This document shows positions 1 to 5,893 of a stretch of DNA of 11,070 nucleotides, one piece after another; position 1 is the stretch's first letter, and every line of letters begins with the position of its first letter. The notes under the pieces are model-generated. The model searched no databases, was not told the DNA's origin, and saw only the letters and a program-made list of their open reading frames with translations. The stretch is from a bacterium. GTDB taxonomy: Bacteria > Chloroflexota > Dormibacteria > UBA8260 > Bog-877. Both the position numbers and the translations under genes were made by a program. The DNA is taken from contig JAKAWF010000095.1 of NCBI GenBank assembly GCA_021817025.1, positions 1-11,070 on the forward strand. Reading direction: 5' to 3'.

Positions 1-466
1 GGGCAAGCTCGGCGCCGGCCAGCTCCTGACGCACGCTCAAGTCCAGCACCGCGTACTGCCGGGCCTCCAGGCTCTGTGCCGCGGCCCACACCAGTTCGGC
101 CGCCTCGCCCTGTACGAGGCGGGCGGCTGGGTCCTCGTCGACACCGGCGACCTCGGCCGCCTCGGGAAGACCGGCTCGCTCTCGCCCGGTGCGGCGCAGC
201 TGGTCCATGGCGCGCCGGTACGCGATCGAGAACAGCCATGAGCGCACCGCCTCGGGTTGGCGCAGGCTGCTCCGGTGCTCGTAGGCGGTGACGAAGGCGT
301 CCCGGGTGATCTCGTCAGCCGCCGAGCGGTCACCGAGCAGGCGGGCGAGGAAGTCGTACACCTTGAGGAAGTACCGCTCGTAGAGCGCCCCGAAGGCCTC
401 GTCGTCGCCGTCACGGGCTCGGGCCGCCAGCTCGGCGTCGGATGCTGCCTGCTCGTCGGGAGACAT
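1..466 (-). CDS. ECF-type RNA polymerase sigma factor, C-terminus cut by window edge
   Basis: This is the 5' 155 codons of an extracytoplasmic-function sigma factor, which would direct RNA polymerase to a dedicated set of promoters. Starting at the ATG at 466, the protein opens MSPDEQAASDAEL. Sigma region 2 covers about residues 24-92: an acidic FGALYERYF helix, then DEITRDAFVTAYEH, then RSWLFSIAYRRAMDQLRR, which is the typical region 2.2-2.4 pattern. After an acidic linker, region 4 begins (LVWAAAQSLEARQYAVLDL) and is cut off before its helix-turn-helix. The ribosome site is a modest AGGCGAG about 4-7 nt upstream. No anti-sigma gene is visible; it could lie beyond the left edge. The two lipoprotein genes upstream on the same strand are possible regulon members, but that is inference. 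Family assignment is confident; the ECF subgroup is not assigned. Confidence 0.88.
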   Translation of the reverse strand, partial: MSPDEQAASDAELAARARDGDDEAFGALYERYFLKVYDFLARLLGDRSAADEITRDAFVTAYEHRSSLRQPEAVRSWLFSIAYRRAMDQLRRTGRERAGLPEAAEVAGVDEDPAARLVQGEAAELVWAAAQSLEARQYAVLDLSVRQELAGAELA

Positions 467-647
467 CGCGCTCGCCTGATCGCCTATCGGGGGCCGGGGC
501 CCATCGTGGTCACCAGGTGTCGCGCCATGACTGATCGGAGATCGGATCTACAGCACATCGGAGACCATCACGCCGGCCCCGCCGCCATCACGTCCCACCG
601 CCCCACTCGCCCCTCGGTGCTCGCGGATAAGGATCATGGCTGTTCCT

Positions 648-664
648 TCCGGGGCGGCCCCGGA
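648..664 (-). terminator. Candidate terminator hairpin after the small lipoprotein gene
   Basis: A perfect 7-bp inverted repeat (TCCGGGG / CCCCGGA) with a 3-nt loop lies about 33 nt downstream of the lipoprotein stop codon. It is also upstream of the sigma-factor gene on the same strand. It has no T-run, so if it terminates transcription it does so in the U-less way often proposed for high-GC bacteria. The rest of 467-696 holds nothing else I can call; I see no convincing promoter for the sigma gene. Confidence 0.3.
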
Positions 665-696
665 CGCGCAACAGACAGCGCCACGCCCTCGAAACC

Positions 697-1299
697 TCAC
701 GGTCCCGCTGGGCCAGAAGAGCTGGGGAAAGGCAACGTGCCCTGCAGACCACCCGAAGGCAGTTCCGAGCTGCCGGGAGGCGCTTCAGGGTGAAGCACCG
801 CAGGGCAGTGCACGCTCAGCCAGGGGCGCACCGCCTTCAGGAACGTGAGTTCCACCGACCCCAGGTTCTGCTCGTCGGGAGGGTTGTAGGAGGGGTTGTA
901 GCCGTGCGCGGCCATCTCCTGGCCGAGTTGGCGATAGAGGTCGGCGAGGCTCTGGGTCGCCGCGCTTAGGCTCGGCGGTGCCTCGCTCACGGCTCTGGAG
1001 AGGTAGTAGTCAAGACGCGAGAAGAAAGCCTGAACCTGCGGCGGTGACATCTGGGCCAACGTGCCCTGGGGCGCCAGATCCACCTCCATTAGCTGGAAGT
1101 TCTGACAGTAGGCACCGGCCTGGCCCGCCGGGGCACCGGGGCCACGGATCGTGGCGCTGCTGCTCACTCCCGGCACCCCGGTGCCGGGAGGGTGGGGTGA
1201 CGGGGCACTGCTTGCCCGAGTGCCACTCGAACACGCGGTCGCAACCAGCGCCACCCCGCACAGCGTCCCCACGAAGAGGCCCCGGACATGGCTCCACAT
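697..1299 (-). CDS. Small secreted lipoprotein of unknown function
   Basis: The chosen start is the ATG at 1299, preceded by AAGGGAG at 8 nt. An in-frame ATG at 1317 with GGAG at 7 nt is a real alternative. The protein is 200 residues. A short basic n-region (MWSHVRG), a hydrophobic core and VATAC form a lipoprotein signal with the lipidated Cys at about residue 23, so it should sit on the outer face of the membrane. A Ser/Pro/Gly-rich linker follows. Next comes a compact, probably helical domain bounded by two cysteines (the YCQNF and VHCP segments), containing APPSLSAATQSLADLYRQL. This layout of one predicted disulfide closing a helical bundle resembles many actinobacterial orphan lipoproteins. 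The C-terminal tail of about 30 residues is low-complexity Pro/Ser/Gly. No catalytic motif is seen and function is unknown. Confidence 0.75.
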   Translation of the reverse strand: MWSHVRGLFVGTLCGVALVATACSSGTRASSAPSPHPPGTGVPGVSSSATIRGPGAPAGQAGAYCQNFQLMEVDLAPQGTLAQMSPPQVQAFFSRLDYYLSRAVSEAPPSLSAATQSLADLYRQLGQEMAAHGYNPSYNPPDEQNLGSVELTFLKAVRPWLSVHCPAVLHPEAPPGSSELPSGGLQGTLPFPSSSGPAGP

Positions 1300-1383
1300 G
1301 GCATGATCTCCCTTCATCTCTATTCTCCGGTCAATTGCGATGCACCTCGGATGTAACGAAGTGGCATCGGTTGGCCGGACAAT

Positions 1384-1396
1384 CCTCTTCAAGAGG
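1384..1396. repeat. 13-bp palindrome in the gap between the two lipoprotein genes
   Basis: CCTCTTCAAGAGG is a perfect inverted repeat (6 bp per arm, 1-nt centre). It lies about 85-95 bp upstream of the small lipoprotein start and about 85 bp downstream of the propeller lipoprotein stop. It could be an operator for the downstream gene or a weak hairpin; nothing in the sequence decides. The remainder of 1300-1479 shows no small ORF and no convincing promoter. Confidence 0.25.
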
Positions 1397-1479
1397 CCTC
1401 GCGAAGGGTGCCGGCGGTGGCGCGCTCCCAGAGCAGAACTCACCACGGTCGACGTTCTGGTCTTGCGGACAGGCGCAGC

Positions 1480-2652
1480 TCACGGTCGCGCCGATCCCAG
1501 CAGAACGGCGTCGCCTCTGGAGTCGATCGCCTCGCAGAAGCTCGCACTGGCACAGGACAGCGCGCTGAAACCCGCCTGGTCAACCTTTGCCGGCGGCGAC
1601 CAACCCTTCCCGTCCCAGGTGATCTCGTGGCCAAGACTGTCCGCCGCCACGCAGTACGACGCCGTCGGGCACGAGACCCACATGCCAGCCCCCGCACCGC
1701 AGTGGCTTGTCGAAGACGCGGAATTGCCCGAACTCGCCGATCCGACACAGGCAGCCAGCGGCGGATCGATGGTCAGAGTCGGCGACCAGGTCCCATTCGT
1801 CCAGGTCCACACGTGGCCCCCGGAGTCGGCAGCGACGCAGAAGGCGGAGAGCGCGACACAGGAGACCGAGTCGAGCGCCGGGCCGCTGGCGTGATCGTCA
1901 TTCGGGGCGATGGGGATCGGAGGGGACCAGGCTCCGTCGCTCTCCACGAAAGCGCTGCCGAAGTCGGCGAGCGTGATGCACGACGAGGGTAAGGAGCACG
2001 ACAGCGCCACCAGGCCCTGGCTCCCGTTGCTCTGAGCGGAGTGAGCCGACCATTGCGTTCCGTCGTAGGTGAACACCGCATCCGTGGAGTCGACCGCCGT
2101 GCAGGTCGAGGCCGCCAGACACGACACCGAGCTGAGGTCACCACCTGGTTCGACCACGACCGGAGCCGACCAGTGCCCACCGACGTATTCGAGGGCCCGG
2201 CCACCGGCATCCACAGCCATGCAGAACGACGAACTCGGGCAGGAGACGGCGTTGATCTGCTCCGACACGGAACTGCTCCCCGGTTCCACGATCACCGGCG
2301 GCGACCAGGCGCCGCCTTGGTAGGCGACGGAGAAACCGCTTATACCAGTGGTCGCGCCTTCGTTCCCGACCCCCATGCAGAACGACACCGTCGGGCACGA
2401 AAGCGACAGGACGTGGTAACCAAGAGGCAGGGCCCTTGCTCCGACGCGAAGCGGGGGAGCCTGTCGCAGCGCGGTTGGTGGGGCGCTCCCAGCCGTTGCT
2501 CGCGACGACGTGGCGGCACGTGGCCCCGGCGTCGCGGATGAGGCGGACGATCCACACGCCGCAACCGACAAGCCGAAGACCCCTGTGAGGAGCGCGACGA
2601 GCCACCATCGAGGAGGGCCGCAACCCCAAGGAGGCCTCAGCGGCTCGGCCAT
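1480..2652 (-). CDS. Lipoprotein with seven Cys-paired propeller-type repeats
   Basis: The start is the ATG at 2652 (AGGGGG adjacent, GGAGG 11 nt upstream); a TTG at 2673 is possible but less likely. The product is 390 residues. Residues 1-33 form a lipoprotein signal with hydrophobic core and lipobox LSVAAC, Cys33 being lipidated. A Ser/Ala/Thr/Pro linker runs to about residue 75. Seven repeats then follow with the pattern SCPxxxFCxAVDxxG...YxGxxWSxPxxV. The cysteine pairs fall at 86/92, 138/144, 178/184, 219/225, 265/272, 328/334 and 367/373. The final repeat lacks the WSxP strand, as expected if the first repeat closes a ring. Such repeats occur in secreted actinobacterial proteins and probably form a disulfide-stapled beta-propeller outside the membrane. 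An extra pair (C302, C318) lies in a Ser-rich insertion between repeats 5 and 6. No enzymatic residues are evident; binding or adhesion is a guess. Confidence 0.82.
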   Translation of the reverse strand: MAEPLRPPWGCGPPRWWLVALLTGVFGLSVAACGSSASSATPGPRAATSSRATAGSAPPTALRQAPPLRVGARALPLGYHVLSLSCPTVSFCMGVGNEGATTGISGFSVAYQGGAWSPPVIVEPGSSSVSEQINAVSCPSSSFCMAVDAGGRALEYVGGHWSAPVVVEPGGDLSSVSCLAASTCTAVDSTDAVFTYDGTQWSAHSAQSNGSQGLVALSCSLPSSCITLADFGSAFVESDGAWSPPIPIAPNDDHASGPALDSVSCVALSAFCVAADSGGHVWTWTNGTWSPTLTIDPPLAACVGSASSGNSASSTSHCGAGAGMWVSCPTASYCVAADSLGHEITWDGKGWSPPAKVDQAGFSALSCASASFCEAIDSRGDAVLLGSARP

Positions 2653-2990
2653 GCCCCCTCGTTCCTCCGCCAAGCGCCCCGGCTCGCCCGTGCCGACACC
2701 TCGCGACCTACACCGGCAGCGATAAGCCCCAGGTCTGGGAGCCTCCGCCGGTTGGTGTCACCCGCGACGCCCGTCGCACGCAGAGGTGCCCAACCCTGGT
2801 GGCCAACGAAACCTCCTCAGACTAGGACTCGGGTATTCGGTCGCTCCGTCGAGGTCGTTATACGGCCCGGGAATGCGATTGTCAACGGGTGCGGCTCTTG
2901 AGTGTGCGACAGGGAAGTGGGGGGTCATAGAAGTGAGTTCTAGATCGTGGGATTCTGGGGGTGGTGTCACCCTCAGAAGAGGTGTTCTGA
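2653..2990. other. Gene-free stretch left of the mobile-element remnant
   Basis: About 340 bp separate the propeller gene from the pseudogene and contain no ORF with coding character on either strand. From about 2810 to 2960 the sequence is visibly less GC-rich than the flanks (for example TTATAC at 2858-2863). The ten bases GGTGTCACCC occur twice in the same orientation, at 2754-2763 and 2963-2972. This may be the left flank or end of an insertion element, but no defined terminal inverted repeat or target duplication can be recognised. A promoter for the propeller gene must lie near the left end; none is convincing by eye. Confidence 0.4.
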
Positions 2991-2991
2991 G
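2972..2991 (+). promoter_or_regulatory. Hairpin displaying the ribosome-binding site of the mobile-element pseudogene
   Basis: CTCAGAA and TTCTGAG form a perfect 7-bp stem around the loop GAGGTG, which is a good Shine-Dalgarno sequence. The loop ends 6 nt before the GTT at 2991, where the reading frame of the remnant opens. Placing the ribosome site in a hairpin loop could tune expression of an insertion-element gene. This role is inference and the gene is no longer intact. Confidence 0.4.
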
Positions 2992-3629
2992 TTGCATCCC
3001 TGTCCGCCCTCCCAGAACTCGAGCGCGCACGTGAGCGGATCTACTCCGACTTGAGCGACATTGGTGACTTCCGCCCTGGAACTCTCAACTCGGTCCGGCA
3101 CAAGTGCGGCAAGCCGAATTGCGTCTGAGTGGATCCGAGCCACCCGGGCCACGGGGAGGAGTACATCCTCGGCAGGAAGGTCGCCGGTAAGACAGTGGCG
3201 GCCCACTTCCGGTCCGGCCCGGCGCTGGACAGGGCCCAGCGTGAAGTGGCCAACTGCAAATGCTTCCGGGGCCTGGTCCATGAGATGGTGGAGGTCAACG
3301 AGCAAGTCTGTGAAGCAAGCCCGGTGGCAGCTCTGGTTGCAGATCAGCCCCCGGCCGGGATCGAGAGCAAGAAAGGCGGCTCTTGCCGCCAGCCCCCTCA
3401 GCGATCCCTCGGGGTAGGGCTGGGGCCCGTCGAACTGGCGGTCCGCACCGCGATGGTCAAGCTGGGAGGCGGCCTGCTGGAGGGGAGGCTGGGGGGTGCT
3501 CCCCAGGGGCGGCGCCGCGCCCTGGCACACGGAGCCACGGTGGCGGCACTGGAACTACTCGAGGAGCGGGCCGCCACCGAGGTCAAATCGCAAGCTGAGC
3601 TCTACGCTTCAGCTGCGGCGATGACCTGA
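2991..3629 (+). pseudogene. Chimeric mobile-element remnant: DUF6788 protein, ISKra4-like transposase N-terminus, PucR-like tail
   Basis: One reading frame runs from 2991 to the TGA at 3627-3629, interrupted once by a TGA at 3126-3128. The first part reads LSALPELERARERIYSDLSDIGDFRPG, then CGKPNCV-stop, then HPGHGEEYILGRKVAGKTV and REVANCKCFRGLVHEMVEVNEQ. This is the pattern of the short DUF6788 proteins often encoded beside ISKra4-type transposases. The expected start is GTT at 2991, not a start codon, although a Shine-Dalgarno sequence sits 6 nt upstream. The nonsense codon is where the family motif CGKPxCxC has its last Cys. From about 3417 the frame continues as LGPVELAVRTAMVKLGGGLLEG, resembling an ISKra4-family transposase N-terminus. 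From 3498 to 3584 it switches to APQGRRRALAHGATVAALEL and onward, like the PucR protein encoded at 8486-10249. The rest of the transposase is absent. Family names are from memory; the decay is directly visible. Confidence 0.75.
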
Positions 3630-3653
3630 ACAGCGCACGGCGCAGACAGCGGA

Positions 3654-4154
3654 TCACATGCCGTAGGGCGCCTCCTCCAACTCGAAGTCGGCTTCCGCGG
3701 CCCGGCATCCGGGACAGGTGGCCGGGGGCCGCAGGCCCCTCTGAGTGGCGCCGCAGTGGGAGCACACCCACTGGTGGTGGGCGAAGAACGTGACCAGGTC
3801 GGTGCGCGATATCAGCCCCACCAACTTGCCGTGGCGCACAACCGGCAGCCGCCTGATCCGGGCCGTCATGAGCAGGTCCGAGACCTCACCGAGAGGGACG
3901 TCCTCCTCCACAGTGTGGGGGTCGCGGCTCATGATGTCCGCCACCACTCGTCCGTGCTTGGTCACAATGTCCATCTCGCTGACCACGCCGACCACCCGCT
4001 GGTGGTCATCCAGCACCGGCATTCCGGTGATGTGATGACGGTGGAGCATGCCGGCTGCCTCGGTCACCGCTGTCTCGGGGCTGGTGGTGATCACAGCCCG
4101 GGTCATCATCGCATCCACGTTCGCGGCCGGCCGTGCCCCGCTACGATCTGCCAC
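3654..4154 (-). CDS. Two-CBS-domain protein with C-terminal zinc ribbon
   Basis: The start is GTG at 4154 with a very strong AGGAGGAGG about 4 nt upstream; the product is 166 residues. CBS domain 1 spans about 14-67 (VDAMMTRAVITTSPETAVTE, ITGMPVLDD, VVGVVSEMDIV). CBS domain 2 spans about 72-125 (ADIMSRDPHTVEEDVPLGE, RRLPVVRHGKLVGLISRTDL). Paired CBS domains form a Bateman module that usually binds adenosyl ligands such as AMP or ATP and acts as an energy-state sensor. The C-terminus carries CSHC (131-134) and CPGC (147-150), a rubredoxin-like zinc ribbon. There is no signal peptide, so it is cytoplasmic. It diverges from pckA with 150 bp between them and converges with the pseudogene, leaving 24 bp. 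Control of a neighbouring enzyme such as PEPCK is attractive but only inferred from position. Confidence 0.88.
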   Translation of the reverse strand: MADRSGARPAANVDAMMTRAVITTSPETAVTEAAGMLHRHHITGMPVLDDHQRVVGVVSEMDIVTKHGRVVADIMSRDPHTVEEDVPLGEVSDLLMTARIRRLPVVRHGKLVGLISRTDLVTFFAHHQWVCSHCGATQRGLRPPATCPGCRAAEADFELEEAPYGM

Positions 4155-4185
4155 CCGACCTCCTCCTGACTCCCTCTGGGCCTAC

Positions 4186-4214
4186 AGCGTAGTGGCCCCG
4201 GCCGAGCGGGACAA
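4186..4214 (-). promoter_or_regulatory. Sigma-70-like promoter for the CBS/zinc-ribbon gene
   Basis: Reading leftward, TTGTCC (4214-4209) is followed after exactly 17 bp by TACGCT (4191-4186), which fits the TAnnnT -10 typical of actinobacteria. Transcription would start near 4179, giving a leader of about 25 nt that contains the AGGAGGAGG ribosome site of the GTG at 4154. Both hexamers and the spacing are close to consensus. Confidence 0.5.
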
Positions 4215-4304
4215 CCCCGGTCGCACGCGGGCCTGCCGGAGTGGCTGCGGTTGCGGTAACCTGCCGCCGATGCCACGGCCGCCAGCCGGGTCGAGGAGAT
4301 TTCT

Positions 4305-5864
4305 ATGAACCAGGTGGGGAATGCCTACGAGCCGTCGGCGCGCACCGTGCGCCACAACCCTTCCCAGACCGAGCTGCGGGCGCTGACCGCGGCCATGCCC
4401 GGCGCTCGTCTGACCGCCTACGCCAACTACAACGTGCAGACCAAGGTGCTGGCGCGCAGCACCGAGTCGACCTACATCGTCACCGACGATCCCTCGATCA
4501 CCTCCAGCCGAACGATCTCGCTTGAGGAGGGACGCCGCATCGCCCGGCTTCAGGAGGAGCACCTGAGCGAGCAGAGAGCGCTGGTCATCGACGGCTTCGT
4601 CGGCAACGACCCAGACTTCCGCTGCCCCGCCCGCCTGGTGATCGATGAGCGCTGGGCCAACATCGCGGGGATGCAGGATCACCTCTTCTTCAAGGAGCCT
4701 CCGGCAGGCTCCGACTTCAGCCCCTGGTTCACCGTGGTCTACACCCCGGGCCTGCTCGCCGAGGGGTACCCGCAGGAACGGCTCATCGCGGTGGATCTGG
4801 AGGCGGGAGTGACCAGAGTGCTCAACTCCGACTACTTCGGGGAATCGAAGAAGGGGCTGCTCAGAATGTGGAACCAGCTGGTGTACGAGCGGGGCGGGCT
4901 GGCCCTGCACGCTGGCTGCAAGGTGGTGCCGACCGACGCCGGACCGCGTACCCTCCTGATCGTGGGGCTCTCCGGCACCGGCAAGACCACCACCACCTTC
5001 ACCCGCCAGAACGACAGCAAGCCGGTCCAGGACGACTTCGTGGCGCTGATGCCCGGGGGCAAGGTCTACGGGAGCGAGAACGGCTGCTTCGCCAAGACCT
5101 ATGCCCTGAGCCGGGAGGATGAGCCCACCATCTACCAAGCGGTGACCTCCCCGGTCGCCTATCTGGAGAACGTCTCCCAGCAGGAGGCGGGCGGTCCGGC
5201 CGACTTCTTCGACGAGAGCTACACCCAGAACGGGCGGGCGGTCTTCCCAATGGAGGCCCTGGGCTGGTCCGAGGATGCCCGGCGGGCACCTCCGGTCACC
5301 GCTTTGCTCATCCTGAATCGCAACGATGGGATCATCCCGGCGGTGGCGCGGCTCTCGGTCGATCAGGCTGCGACCTACTTCATGCTGGGGGAGACCAAGG
5401 GCACGGCAGCGGGCGGGGCGGCCGAGGCCGGCAAGTCGTTGCGGGTGCCGGGAACCAATCCGTTCTTCCCCCTGCTCCACTCCCAGCAGGGCAACCGCTT
5501 CAAGGAGCTGCACGAGGCCGGGGGCTTCGAGGTCTACTTGCTCAACACCGGAGCCGTGGGCGGGGGCGACCGGGACCCCAACGCCAAGAAGGTTCGCATC
5601 CCCCACTCCTCAGCGGTGGTCAAGGCGATCGCGGAGGGCACGATCAGATGGGAGCTCGACCCGGACTTCGGCTACGAGGTGGCGTCGTCCGTGCCCGGCA
5701 TCGACGACCCAGAGCTGCTGCGACCACGGCTGCTGTACCACCGTCAGGGCCGTGACCCGGAGCATGCCGCCATCGTCGAGCGGCTGCACCGGGAGCGCCA
5801 GGAGTACCTGGCCAGCTTCCCGGGCCTGAACCCGGACCTCATCTCCGCCCTCCGGACCAGTTGA
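4305..5864 (+). CDS. pckA: Phosphoenolpyruvate carboxykinase (ATP type), divergent form
   Basis: This cytoplasmic enzyme interconverts oxaloacetate plus ATP and PEP plus CO2 plus ADP at the entry to gluconeogenesis. The ATG at 4305 follows GAGGAG by 6 nt; the product is 519 residues against about 540 in the usual family. Visible active-site elements are Y177 with K182/K183 (DYFGESKKG), H202 (LALHAGCK), the P-loop GLSGTGKT at 221-228 with K227, the metal-binding QDDF at 242-245, ENGCFAKT at 258-265 and R311 (GRAVFPM). The C-terminal lid has LLNTGAVGG and KKVRIPHSSAVVKAI. The usual TGRSPKDK loop near the N-terminus is LARSTEST here (49-56): the Arg-Ser is kept and the Lys-Asp-Lys is lost. It begins a plus-strand run; a poor -10 match (TAACCT, 4257-4262) lies upstream. 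The family call is secure; kinetics and direction cannot be judged. Confidence 0.93.
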   Translation: MNQVGNAYEPSARTVRHNPSQTELRALTAAMPGARLTAYANYNVQTKVLARSTESTYIVTDDPSITSSRTISLEEGRRIARLQEEHLSEQRALVIDGFVGNDPDFRCPARLVIDERWANIAGMQDHLFFKEPPAGSDFSPWFTVVYTPGLLAEGYPQERLIAVDLEAGVTRVLNSDYFGESKKGLLRMWNQLVYERGGLALHAGCKVVPTDAGPRTLLIVGLSGTGKTTTTFTRQNDSKPVQDDFVALMPGGKVYGSENGCFAKTYALSREDEPTIYQAVTSPVAYLENVSQQEAGGPADFFDESYTQNGRAVFPMEALGWSEDARRAPPVTALLILNRNDGIIPAVARLSVDQAATYFMLGETKGTAAGGAAEAGKSLRVPGTNPFFPLLHSQQGNRFKELHEAGGFEVYLLNTGAVGGGDRDPNAKKVRIPHSSAVVKAIAEGTIRWELDPDFGYEVASSVPGIDDPELLRPRLLYHRQGRDPEHAAIVERLHRERQEYLASFPGLNPDLISALRTS

Positions 5865-5893
5865 GAGCGGTGCAGGAGAAGGCGCCGGTCAGG

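Noticed and set aside
2650..2673. TTG at 2673 as start of the propeller lipoprotein
   Set aside because: The ATG at 2652 gives a shorter, more typical signal peptide, and the G-rich ribosome site lies between the two; the TTG remains possible but less likely.
3126..3128. Selenocysteine insertion at the in-frame UGA
   Set aside because: The gene also lacks a start codon and ends in a foreign fragment, and no strong stem-loop follows the UGA, so a simple nonsense mutation is more likely. Kept only as a check.
2973..3530. A 185-codon minus-strand frame over the mobile-element remnant
   Set aside because: The plus strand shows family homology through the same bases, and the minus-strand product has no recognisable motif.
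4182..5606. A 474-codon minus-strand open frame opposite pckA
   Set aside because: It is antisense to a confidently identified enzyme. Its translation is His/Gly/Leu/Ala-rich with no family resemblance, as expected from third-position GC bias.
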